The position numbers and the translations under genes were made by a program. The notes under the pieces are model-generated. The model saw only the letters and a list, made by a program, of their open reading frames with translations, ran no database searches and was not told the origin of the DNA. From assembly GCA_004352715.1 (NCBI GenBank), contig SCFE01000031.1, positions 625,843-689,842 of the forward strand: a stretch of DNA of 64,000 bases, written 5' to 3'. Shown here in pieces: positions 1-9,789 of this stretch. Source of the stretch: Hofstenia miamia. Lineage: Eukaryota; Xenacoelomorpha; Acoela. The number at the start of each line of letters is the position of its first letter. Position 1 is the stretch's first letter.

Positions 1-496
1 ACAAGCATGGACTCCACAGCACATTCTGGGATTCCATTAAGGATGCAAAGATCAATTATCCCATTACCATAGGGACAGCCATGCTAAAGAAACAAGTTGA
101 GTTCAACCTCATTGAGACAAATGTGGAAAAGAATAATCTGTTGTGCATCCCTCCCCCCTGCATAATGACTCTGCTCATTTTACAATCATGGCACATTAAG
201 AAAGGGCATAGGAAGGTATCAGCTCATCTTTCCAACAAAATCAACTATGTCTCCACAGCAGCCAAGATCACTAAGTCAATGCAAACAAAACAGTATAAGG
301 AGACTCAAGACACCCTGATCAAAGGCAGACACCTGGAATGCATCTACATTAATGGCAAACTTATGATCAAAGATATTTTTCAAAAAGGGCAACCAATCTC
401 CACTCAAATCCACAACAAAATCACAACAATAGATCCATGTGTTCTTATTTTGTTCCAGGCATTGGGTCACTGTTGGAGTTCTTTATGGAGTTTCCC
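1..496 (+). other. coding-like stretch of unknown repeat origin
   Basis: An open frame runs on the + strand from before position 81 into the ATT microsatellite near 503. Its composition is protein-like: Lys/Gln/Thr-rich, without the long AT-run codons typical of the surroundings. The stretch around residues 60-100 (KITKSMQTKQYKETQ followed by a basic/hydrophobic segment) is loosely like the coiled-coil part of LINE ORF1 proteins. I do not recognise a domain. It abuts the 3' tail of the LINE on the opposite strand, so it may be an older repeat into which that LINE inserted. It is open at the window edge, so any start lies outside. Confidence 0.25.
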
Positions 497-499
497 AGT

Positions 500-1190
500 A
501 CCATTATTATTATTATTATTATTATTATCCTTGCATCTCACAGCTTCATGCTGGTATCCCTCTCAGCTCAGGGAACTCACCAGTTCCCAGGGAGTCTGAG
601 AGCTTTCCTCAGGACTCTAGCTGTTCCTAACAATGCTGCCTTCTGTGCTACTGCTCCTCCCCACTTTGGTACTCCCAACTCCTCCAAGTATCTCATATGC
701 TTCTTACTCACTGCTCCTAGTGCGCCTACTACTACCAGGACTACTTCAATTTTCTTTAACTTCCACAGCCTTTCTATTTCCTCTGCTAACTCTCTGTACT
801 TGTCTATCTTCTCTTTCTCCTTGCTTTCTACATTCCTGTCCTTTGGTACTGCTATGTCTATTACTGTTCCTAATCTTTTCTCTTTGTCTACCACTACTAT
901 GTCTGGCCTCCGTGCTTCTATCACTTTGCTTGTCTGTATGTTGAAATCCCACAGTATCTTAACCTTCTCATTTTCTATGACGCCCTGTGGCTTGTGCTCA
1001 TACCACTTGTCTCCTGCTTCTAACCCATGCTGCCTGCTCAAACTCCAGTGTACCATTCTTCCCACCTTGTCGTGCCTGAACTTATACTCATTCTGTGCCA
1101 ACTTCTCACACCCTGCTATCAGATGATCTACTGTCTCCGCCTCTTTCTTACACAGCCTACACTTATCACTTACTTCTACTCTTTTTTAAT
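500..1190 (-). mobile_element. non-LTR retrotransposon 3' end (RT C-terminal domain, endonuclease-like)
   Basis: Read on the - strand, about 200 codons are open from near 1180 to a stop at 577. They begin with a zinc-knuckle-like CRLCKKEAETVDHLIAGC (C-x2-C-x7-H-x4-C), followed by KWYEHKP, ILWDFNIQT and a block RRPDIVVVDK. The latter looks like a restriction-like endonuclease core, ending in ALLGTARVLRKAL. This order is the C-terminus of the LINE type very common in cnidarian, tunicate and lancelet genomes. About 50 nt of 3' sequence then leads into an (AAT)n tail at about 503-528, the expected 3' end of such an element. Only the last roughly 0.7 kb is present (5' truncation). The family is recalled, not searched; R2/NeSL-like versus another clade is undecided. 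Confidence 0.8.
503..528. repeat. (ATT)n microsatellite, LINE 3' tail
   Basis: About nine ATT units lie exactly at the 3' terminus of the - strand LINE. They are the element's own simple-repeat tail rather than an independent microsatellite. Confidence 0.8.
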
Positions 1191-1257
1191 CAGTACCCAT
1201 TTTGAGATATTTAGTATTTGTTTGAGAAATGTGGTATCCACTTAAAGTACCAACCTG
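1190..1257 (+). repeat. solo end of the MITE family seen at 4860-5287
   Basis: The segment from CAGTACCCATTTTGAGATAT to AAAGTACCAACC matches the right-hand terminal repeat of the MITE at 5217-5287 with scattered differences. It is a single terminal repeat without a partner, so a deleted or truncated copy. Confidence 0.65.
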
Positions 1258-1522
1258 GATTTTCAATCAAGTTTTAGTTAGGGTATTGATGATTTCTCTT
1301 CCAAGCTTTCTTATTGAATTTGGGAAGACTATTTCAATATGAGTTATTAATATTCTGAGTACTCAAAGATCCTGATTGGCAAATAAACAATAAATGAATA
1401 AATTCAAATTGCTTTTTGAGTATTGATATCAATTTCAAGTCTTTATGTGGGTTCAAGGTTACCAAATGAAGCTCAAGTTTAAACATTTTAATTTTATAGC
1501 TTTTGTTTTCATGAGGAAAATT

Positions 1523-1761
1523 CCATGTTCTATCAAGTTTTTTCAATTTTTATGATAATTTCAAATTTCTTAAGCTAAAAATATTTCTTTTACAACAATT
1601 CCAAGTTTTTGAANACTTCTCACACCCTGCTGTCAGATGATCTACTGCCTCTTTCTTACACAATACACTTCCATGTTCTATCAAGTTTTTTCAATTTTTA
1701 TGATAATTTCAAATTTCTTAAGCTAAAAATATTTCTTTTACAACAATTCCAAGTTTTTGAA
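1523..1761. repeat. direct repeat across a single N (assembly or haplotype junction)
   Basis: Bases 1523-1613 recur at 1671-1761. Between them lie the N at 1614 and a second, slightly diverged copy of LINE sequence (1615-1670, like 1107-1170). In the second copy the LINE fragment joins directly to the repeat, lacking about 360 bases present in the first. This fits two alleles placed end to end. Confidence 0.75.
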
Positions 1762-4700
1762 GAGAAAATATGTTTATATGCACTTGATAAAAGACTTAAA
1801 TTAAATTAAATTTATTTTTCATTATGTTAGCAAGTGGTTTTTTATTTGAGATTCAAACTTCAGTGCTAACTATCTCATTTTTAAAATTTTCTATTAAATT
1901 TTGAGAATTCATTCAAGTTAAATATACAAGCCAAAACTCAAATACTTGAAGCTAAACCAAAATGTTGGTACTCTTTATGGTCAGTTGCAAAGACTTTGAA
2001 AATAGTATGCTATGTTCAATTTATTTTGATCTAGTGGGAGTGGTGCACAAATTTTCACAGATAGTTTCAAAAAGAGCATTCATTTATTGAATATCTAGCA
2101 AAATTTGATCAGAATTTCTACAATTATCAGTTTGCAAGTTTTTCAATGTCACTAGAATGTTTCAATGAACTATATATTTTGATTCTTTGTTCATTCATAG
2201 CATATGTTTCAAGCCTTTCAAGAACTGTTCACCAGACATTTAGCATGTGAAACTAAAATGATCAATACAAATGAAAAATAAAGCAACATTCATAAGAAAA
2301 CACTTATAAACATCTACTATGGATTTAATATTTACTGTGAGTCAACTGATATTTCTTTTGTTGAATCAGGATTTAGATATCACCAAATTAAGAAAAATAT
2401 TTCATATTTCTAAAAACAATACAAACACTAATTATTTTAAGAAAATGACTTAAGCAATTTATTATTTATTCTAACAATCTTAATGTTGAGATTCTTCAAC
2501 AAATCAGCTATTAGTTTGCTCATTCTTGTAAATTTGCTCTATATTATCAAAAATTGGTTTGTATAACTTAGAACAATCTTAAAATAAAGTAAATTGACAA
2601 TATGGCTTTTGCAACAACTTACAGATGTTTCTCATTATATTTGCAGGATGAATCACAAGAAACAAATGCCTGTTATCATTATGTTCATTTGTACAAATAT
2701 GTGAAATGCTTCCATCAAATAGTTGATTCACAGAAATTTTTGATTTACTGGATGATTGTCATCTATTGCAATGATAATAGCAAATCCTGCATCCTACATT
2801 AACTTCATTGCAGTGTGAAAATAAGTTTCAAGTTTAGCAACATTTAAGCCTAGCATCAGCACTAATTGTAGAAAGAAACATAGTTTTTAAATGCAATAGA
2901 ACAAATTAAAAAACATAAGCTAGGAGAAACTAAAGAATTACAATCTTTACTTAAATTCTGAATTTTCTGTCAACATCATGAACAACTTTATTGATGTACA
3001 TTCCATCAAATATCAATGAAACTGACATCCATGTGTGAAAAGTGGATCAATACTTTTGTAGGTGACACAGAAGTAATTAAGATTCAGATTTACAGTGCTT
3101 AATCATAAAAATTCAATATTTTAACAAAATTTGTATCACATATGAAAATTCACATTGATTAATTTCCAAATCATTGTGAGCTACAGTAAAGCTGTGACAG
3201 TAGTTGTTTTAAAGAAATCTTGATTTAAGGAATTTCAGATTCACCCACAGCAGTGAAAGGAAGAGCTCTGAATAAATTAGATAAAGAACAAAATGCAATA
3301 GAACAGATGTTGACTTAAATTACATTTAATTGTGGTGATAAGTTCTTCTTTTTATATCAGTAGAAAGGTAGATAGATTGACTAAGGACAATATGTGGATA
3401 TGTGACTGATTTCAGTGTTCTCTATAATTTTGCTCTTATTTATAATAGGCTTGACAGTCATTACCAGTGACAAGCATTTTATCATGTGACATGGTTCTTT
3501 TCAAATTTCAATTTGCATATTGTGATTTTGAATAATCAAGTTAAAAAAATTATGTATGGAAAATTTCAGTGAAATTGGTAAGCTACTTGTGGGCAAAAAT
3601 GATTGTAAAATTTTAAAGAAAATCTAAAAAATACCAAAATGTTAAAATTTGTGTTGCATTAAATATATTACTATAATGGTAACATATGTATTAAAGTAGG
3701 ATTTTAAAAAATCATGTAGATTCTGAACAACAAATATTTTTTTCATGATAATGTGTTTCATGTTATAAAACTTGTGTCTCAATTTTATAAAAAATCACCA
3801 AAGATATTGAATTTTTTTTACAGAAAATTGAATAAAAGAAATCAATGGAAAATTTTTTATTTTGGAAAATAATATGAAGTATACATATAAAGGCTAATAC
3901 CATTTTACTAGAGTGATAAAATTCTGCTTGGATTCAGTTCTATTGTGAATTTTGTGTGATGCTAGTTGTTTTGTTAGAATTTAGTCTAAGCAGTGCTTAT
4001 GTCAACCAGCAAACTTGCTACTTTCCATTACTAGCTTAATATCTCTGTCAATGGATTGTGTACAGTATTCAAAGTTTCTGTAGAATAACTGTTCCTTAAA
4101 ATATTTCCAATTCTAAATTTCCTAGATCTGAAGGTATAAAGGTTTTGTTATTTTTCATTCTACTCAAGTACTTCAGTTTAGTCAGTTGCATTATAGTTTA
4201 TTGTTGGAATCCTAAGCTCACATGGAGAATCATCATCAAATAAAATTGTACCATGTAATTTCTTGATTGTATCAGCTGCTTTGTTTCTTATTTTGGAATG
4301 TGGGTCAGTTATCATTGCCAACAGCAATTCTTGCTATTGCCAAAGTAATAATTACTTAAATATATGGAATGAATATTTCTTGAATTTTAATGGAAGAAAT
4401 TTCATGTTTAGAATTGAATTAAGTAAATGCAATAGAATATCTTTATATGCTTGTTCACATTTGTTATCAAGCCACTTGGTGCATAACTAAACACAATGAC
4501 ACTTACTTATATTTCCAAGTTTTTTGCAATGCAAGATTGTGTTTACTAACATGCAATTTGAATGTGCAAAGTAAACCATCTTGCCATTGAATCACTTATA
4601 TTGAGAAGTGTCACAATCTAGATTAAAAAAAGATTCCAGAGTGGGAGAACTTTGGTATGCAACATGCATGTAGTCCACAATAGCATGTCTCCAAGTAACA

Positions 4701-4850
4701 ACTTTAGCTCTGTGAACAGTATTTTCTTTATAGAATAACAATCATTAAATTTAATCCAGTGAATGATGTTTTTCTTCATCTAAGGCAGGACATATTGAAG
4801 ATGCAACATTCTTTCTACTTGAGTTTTACCACACTGTTAAAAATATATAG
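1762..4850. other. AT-rich non-genic stretch
   Basis: No supported gene. Open frames are short and shared evenly among frames. Parts (2100-3000 and 3900-4800) have the codon-like texture of very old repeat-derived coding sequence on the - strand. Only the piece at 3940-4340 was recognisable. Confidence 0.5.
3940..4340 (-). pseudogene. decayed ORF of a multicopy, probably transposon-associated protein family
   Basis: On the - strand, near 4330-4200, a frame reads LLLAMITDPHSKIRNKAADT and continues to a block ending RIPTINYNATD. After a stop and a frame change, about 150 nt on, it reads CTQSIDRDIKLVMESSKFAG. The order (a short 'deadline' segment, a P-x-I-N-Y/F-x-A motif, then a Cys/His-Thr-Gln...Val/Ile-Lys-Leu-Val-x-E-A/S-S motif) resembles the C-terminal part of an uncharacterised protein family found in many copies in cnidarian and arthropod genomes. 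Several stops and frameshifts show that this copy is dead. The identification is from memory. Confidence 0.45.
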
Positions 4851-4859
4851 CACCACTAT

Positions 4860-5287
4860 GGTTGGTACTTGAAAGGAATACTGAATATCTCAAAATGAAT
4901 ACCAAAAATCTCAAAATGGATACTGAGAAAATGTAACTATGGAAAACTTTGTTAGCTTTCAACCAATAGCAATCACTATGAAATCATATGTTGATGGCAT
5001 TTAGACACAGAATTAAAAATTGTAATTTTTTGCAGGTTGTGACTGCAGCTCAATATTCAAATAAAGGGCAAATTTAGAAAATTTAAATTGCATTTCAAAA
5101 ATTTTTTAGCTAAACATTAATACGGAAATTAGCTGCCTATTAAAAATGAAAACATTTACAAGAATAATATGATTGTCTCTTTAAACTATGTCCCATATAC
5201 ATCTCTTACAAACTATATATTCAGTATCCGTTTTGAGATATTCAGTATTTGTTTTGAGAAATTTGGTATTCATTTCAAGTACCAACC
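4860..5287. mobile_element. MITE with ~70-bp inverted repeats and 9-bp target duplication (Mutator-like?)
   Basis: The ends are GGTTGGTACTTGAAA on the left and TTTCAAGTACCAACC on the right. The inverted repeats extend about 70 bases with roughly 85% identity, including TACTGAATATCTCAAAA on both arms. The element is flanked by a perfect 9-base direct repeat CACCACTAT at 4851-4859 and 5288-5296. The interior is AT-rich and non-coding. Long terminal inverted repeats plus a 9-base duplication are typical of Mutator-like elements. A third, solo end lies at 1190-1257. Confidence 0.8.
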
Positions 5288-5810
5288 CACCACTATCACT
5301 ATGCAAAAATTTCAATTGAAATAAATTCGAAATAATAATGCTGAAATTGAAATAAATGAAAAATATAGAATGCAACAGCAATGAAAGTCTTTATGCCACA
5401 ATATGCATGTGCATTTATACTAGGGCTGAAGTAAAAATATTATCCTGCTCTATCCAGATTTTATATATTTTTATATATTTTATCTTTTTCTGATTTATCC
5501 AGATTAATTGTCATATTTCAGGAATTGAAAATTCTCATAACTTTCTACAGGAATGTGTCACTAATCAGTAAGTAACCAGCAGGTTCTTATCAACACCTGC
5601 CACAAAATAGCTTATAAACAGCAATACATGGAATAACACCATGTTACATTAATAGATATGTTATGTTCCAATGCTACAGTAAGCAAGTTTACCTCTAAAA
5701 ATTGGTGGCTGGCAATGCCAATGCATAATGGCCTGCTTATAAAAAAGGACATATCTATTTAAATTAAACTTAAAACATTAATTAAGGAAAACATTACATT
5801 TATTTATATA

Positions 5811-5826
5811 GTAAGTAAGTAAGTAA
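5811..5826. repeat. (GTAA)n LINE tail
   Basis: Four GTAA units at the 3' end of the - strand LINE. Short tandem tails of this sort mark the 3' end of CR1/RTE-type elements. Confidence 0.6.
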
Positions 5827-5849
5827 ACTTTTAATTATTACAAATAAAC

Positions 5850-6490
5850 ATTCATAATAAAAGATCATTATTTTACATCAAAAACCTCAAAAACATAAGA
5901 AACTGTTTGGAAAAATAGACAATTCCAGGTACTGTCAGTTTTATTCACAGGTGGTAAATGCCATCTGAGATTACTAGCATACTTGCTTCTTCTCACAATG
6001 TATCTATATAGAGGGTGCTCCTCTCCAAGGTGCTCAATCTGTTGGTAGAGTTTAGAATCAGCCTCTCTAATGTAAAGTCTAATTGACTTGTAATTCTTGA
6101 TTATGCCTATCCTGACTGCTTTCTTCTGTGTTCCATCTATTTTGTCAAGCAGATAATTTGCTGCTCCTCCACAAATGCTGCAGCAATAAGTAAAAACACT
6201 AACAACTAAGAATTATACTGTAATTCCAGTTCTCTAACAGAGTAACCTAGTCTTTTAAGTTTTAACAAAAGAAAAAGTCATGAGTTTGCTTACTTTGTTA
6301 TGGTCTCTATATGGTCTCTAATAGTAAGCTTTTTGTCAAAAATAATGCCTAAAATTTTTACTTTTTTCACACAACTAATATTTTCTAACTCCAGAGGAAT
6401 AGTACTTGCAAAATTGATAATCAACTCATTTGTTTTTGCTTCATTAAAACACAAATTCTTTGCCTTAAAGTCTGCTCTAATGTAGAATCA
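5850..6490 (-). pseudogene. LINE reverse transcriptase C-terminal fragment
   Basis: The - strand reads NLCFNEAKTNELIINFAST, then VKILGIIFDKKLTIRDHIET and LLKLKRLGY. These correspond to the RT palm/thumb segment 'K-T-x-x-M-x-I-x-F ... L-G-V-x-I-D-x-x-L-x-W ... H-I' followed by 'L-R-x-L-K-R' in CR1/Jockey RTs. Further on come LDKIDGTQKKAVRIG (the usual 'L-D-x-L-Q-x-R-A-V-R-L-I') and a terminal Tyr/Arg-rich stretch that stops just before the tail. At least one frameshift and several stops are present. Confidence 0.65.
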
Positions 6491-6865
6491 TGGGGTGCTT
6501 CCAGCAGCTCAAGCAGTATGAAGGTTGCAGAAGATTACCATTGCTGAGAGCATCCCATGCTCTAACAAAGCAATAGAAAATTGGTTATTTGCCAATTTCA
6601 TTGTAGAAAAGAAAAGTAATTCCAAGACAGTTAAAGTAGTGACCAAATCACACCCCAGATAACAATTTTGGTTGTTTTTAAGTTGTTTATAGTTGTTTCA
6701 TACTTTTGGTTGTTGCAGCAACCACTAACATCCTAATAACAACTTTAGTAATAAATAATGAGTGAGCAGATGCTTGCAAATAAAACTCATTTTGCTAGTT
6801 TTATTACTAGATCCTTTTATAAAAAAAAAGATTTGTAAAACCTTTTTTAAAATTTTTAATTTGCA

Positions 6866-7373
6866 AAAAATTATAATATACCAGATGGGAATGCTGTATA
6901 AGTTCGTAAAATTTGTGTTCGTAAAACTTAAGTTCGTAAATATAAGTTCGTATATTTGTTCGTAAAATTTAAGTTCGTAAATATATGTTCGTATATCTGT
7001 TCGTAAAATTTAAGTTCGTTAAGTTATTCGAATATGGCTACTATTTATTCTATAACTAAATAGCAACGGATTTTTAAGCTGAATTTGTATGCTTCGTACA
7101 ATGGAATTAATTGAAAGTACACGAGTTAAAAAACAATTAATATAAAAAGGGTTTGTGCTTACCAAATGATAATTTTAAGCTTTCAGGTACAATATGAAAT
7201 ATTTGATAATGCCTGACTCAATATCTTGATGTGTATGATCGTGATGAGATAGATAGCTATCCGGAAAAATTTCGGGCGACATTTAAGAAACAAAATCCAT
7301 AAAAGGTTCTCCCTTCTGATTCATGGTGTAAGATAAACACATCTGTANTGTGAAAAATTATAATATACCAGAT
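6866..7373. repeat. 21-bp direct repeat bracketing an insertion; single N at 7348
   Basis: The block starting AAAAATTATAATATACCAGA occurs at 6866-6886 and again at 7353-7373, just after the N. The intervening 466 bases hold a GTTCGTAAA minisatellite and a 28-codon coding-like frame. Either an insertion is flanked by a long direct repeat, or two contigs sharing this sequence were abutted. Confidence 0.6.
6898..7022. repeat. minisatellite with GTTCGTAAA core
   Basis: About nine copies of the core GTTCGTA(A/T)A are spaced 13-17 bases apart. They are organised into a 41-base higher-order unit that occurs about twice (from 6931 and from 6972). It is the only tandem repeat of this kind in the left third of the window. 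Confidence 0.75.
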
Positions 7374-8239
7374 AAGTGAATTTTCAAAATAATTTATTTA
7401 TGAATATTTGGACACCTTGATATTGACAGTTAAATAACATAAGTTACAATTGAGCTGAAGAGATTTTTCACGACTTAAGAAAGTACTATTTCAAAGTTGT
7501 TCTTAATTTTAGAGTTTTAAATTTTTGTTAAATTTGGCAGATTTTTATGCTCATTGTTATCATTTATATACAAGACATTCATTTAAATCTTTAAAAAATG
7601 TTTGTATTGAATATGCTTACCAGTATCTCAAAGATGGTGGTCTGCCCTTTGTTGGGCTTGTGTTTGTTTAAACAGCAATGTTTGAACTGCTTAGTAATAT
7701 AAAATTATAATTAACTTGGTTCATTCAATATAGGTGAACAAAAGGATACTGTATAAGCTGTACTCATACTATTATAATATTGATTTAATACATTAATGTT
7801 GAAATTACTATTATCAGCTTCAGACTGGCATTTTTTCTTGCATTTAACTTGGTTGACTTATGACCACCAACCTTTTGTACCCATTTTATTCTGAATTTTT
7901 ATCATTATCATAGATGTGCTTTTGTTTATCAGCTGCAACTTGCTTGGTTTCATTAAATCTACATTTGTGATTCAGATTATTTTACTTTTTTAGTAGCAAT
8001 TTAATTACAGGGGTAACATATTACTCTCCTGTTTAGGCAGCAGCTATTATAAACACCAGTTAGGTACTTAGAAAGAGTTTTCACAGCTATATTGGCATTA
8101 TCACTCAATAAAAATTCATCAAAAAAAGTGCTTTGTAACATTTCATTAGTGTGCTATTTATATTTTTCAAATTGATAATGAAACAATACAACTCATTTGT
8201 CATGAGTACCAAAATCTTTGTGGCCAATAAAGCAGTATG

Positions 8240-8870
8240 GTCTGTTCAAAGCATCATGGTGAAGTTGTATGTATCATCAAAAAAATTAGCATCTGAGGCC
8301 AGAATATAGTCTAGAACACTGGAGTTACATGTAGGTTCTCTATTCAAAATGTATAAACTGCAAAATATAGTAATGAGTGAAATGTCAAAGTCATCAAAAT
8401 CACCATAAACATTAACACAAGTAAAGGTTTTCTCCTCAGAAAATACCTCAATGCTCAAATTAATATGTTCTGCTAACTCATCCTAATACTCTGATCTTGG
8501 CAGAAAATAAACAATGCAGATAAGGACAGCACCAATGCTCAGTGTAAGGTCAATCCAAATTTCCTGTAATTTTTCCCAATTTAAGGGCTTAATAAGAGAC
8601 TTGCAGATAATACCATATTTGTAATTGATTCCTACTCCAATGCCAGATGTTTTTAAGGAATTTATTGAATTTCTATCATGTCTTAGAAATGTATAACCAG
8701 GTATCTCAACAAAAGCATTGTTGACTTAAGAGTTCATCTGATTTTCAGCAACATGACACAAGGTAGTGTCTAAACTTTTAAAATCTGTCTGTAACTGCTG
8801 AATTGCATTAGGTTTTTTAAAAGATCTTACATTAAGTACCATAAAAGTAAATTTCTCTAGTCAACACTTC
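8240..8870 (-). pseudogene. LINE endonuclease (EEP) domain fragment
   Basis: The - strand reads FTFMVLNVRSFKK (the usual start of the endonuclease, 'N-x-R-S-x-x-x-K'), then AFVEIPGYTFLRHDRN, SGIGVGINYK, IWIDLTL and TCVNVYGDFDDFD (the 'G-D-F-N-D' catalytic block, with Asn replaced by Asp). It ends with SSVLDYILAS and TDHTALL (the 'D-H' active-site segment). In-frame stops interrupt the reading, so the domain is dead. It sits directly downstream of ORF1, as in CR1-type elements. Confidence 0.7.
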
Positions 8871-8939
8871 TGTTGCTTATACTCCTGACCATCTACATAA
8901 AGCTTGAAGTTTATAATTCTTATATGATGCTTTGGGGTG

Positions 8940-9650
8940 CCAGACTTTACAAGATCTCTTCTAACTTCCTAGCAGTGAATTTCTTCTTTGTGTTCCAACA
9001 GAGTAGGTTCTTTTGACAAGTAAAGATTCTTCTGATAATCCTTAAGCTTAAAGGACCTTGCCAAAATTTTCCTGCATTGCCAATTATTTGCAACTCTTAC
9101 AATCAGACTTCTAGGTCTTTTTGCCTGAGGGTCAAATTTTCCTACTCTAAAACAATCAGTAAGCCCAATATCTTTGACAGTAATATACATAAAGCATCCA
9201 TATCATTCTTCTCTCCATGTCTAATCACTCAGCTTGAATAGAGCATTTAACTTCTGGTAAATTCTGGATTCTAATCCCACAATTTTCCCCCAATTGATCT
9301 CTCTTCTCTTCCAAAATGTGTCTTACTAAATGTATAACCTCATCCACTTTATTCTGTACAATTTGTATAGCCTTTGTATTGATATTTATTGATAAGTGCA
9401 TATGTAACGTATCTTTTGCTTTAGGCAGGCATGCCTCACATCACCAGAGTAGGCTTGAAAGTCAGCTGACCACTGTATAGTTGTCCATGGATATTCCAGT
9501 GCACTCTGCATGCCACCAGCTTTCACAGTCATCACATTCAATCCAGTTGTCCCCAGTATGTTTCTGCACTTTTGGCAGGACTCCTTATCAGGTTTTGCAT
9601 CAGACACAGAGCCACCACAGCAACCCCTCATATGCACCATCACAAATTAA
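8940..9650 (-). pseudogene. LINE ORF1 remnant with PHD-type zinc finger
   Basis: Two pieces are readable on the - strand. Around 9560-9440 a frame gives NWIECDDCESWWHAECTGIS, a PHD-finger signature (C-x2-C...W-x-H/x-x-C), with a further Cys pair (CEAC) near the end. From 9190 to 8969 the frame gives DIGLTDCFRVGKFDPQAKRP and RSLIVRVANNWQCRKILARS, which matches the conserved C-terminal part of CR1/L2-type ORF1 proteins. The PHD part and the second part are in different frames with stops between, so the gene is broken. Confidence 0.6.
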
Positions 9651-9744
9651 ACTAATAAACTGTATAATAAACAGGCATATAAGGAATACTTACATTTATA
9701 TTTTATTACCCCAGGGTTTTGAAGTCCTTAGAAGCCTATGCAGA

Positions 9745-9746
<2 letters not shown>

Positions 9747-9775
<29 letters not shown>
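9747..9775. repeat. (TA)n microsatellite
   Basis: Uninterrupted AT dinucleotide run. Confidence 0.9.
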
Positions 9776-9778
<3 letters not shown>

Positions 9779-9789
9779 TATATATTGTT

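Larger units (their letters stand above)
5811..9650 (-). mobile_element. decayed CR1-like LINE (ORF1 with PHD finger, endonuclease, RT C-terminus)
   Basis: Read on the - strand, LINE parts appear in the expected order: ORF1 pieces (9640-8969), an apurinic-type endonuclease (8870-8240), the start of an RT region (about 8240-8030), then after a gap the C-terminal RT region (6490-5850). It ends at a (GTAA)n tail at 5811-5826. Stops and frameshifts occur throughout. The gap between 8030 and 6500 holds a separate repeat-rich insertion (6886-7348) and carries no clear RT catalytic motif, so the RT core has been lost. It is probable but not certain that all parts come from one insertion. Confidence 0.65.

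Noticed and set aside
437-1126. Long + strand open frames of 229 and 103 codons
   Set aside because: They lie antisense to the LINE C-terminal domain, which has clear family motifs. The + frames are Ser/Leu-rich by-products.
6898-7022. CRISPR-like array
   Set aside because: Repeat core is only 9 bases, the spacing is irregular and spacers are near copies of each other; this is a eukaryotic minisatellite.
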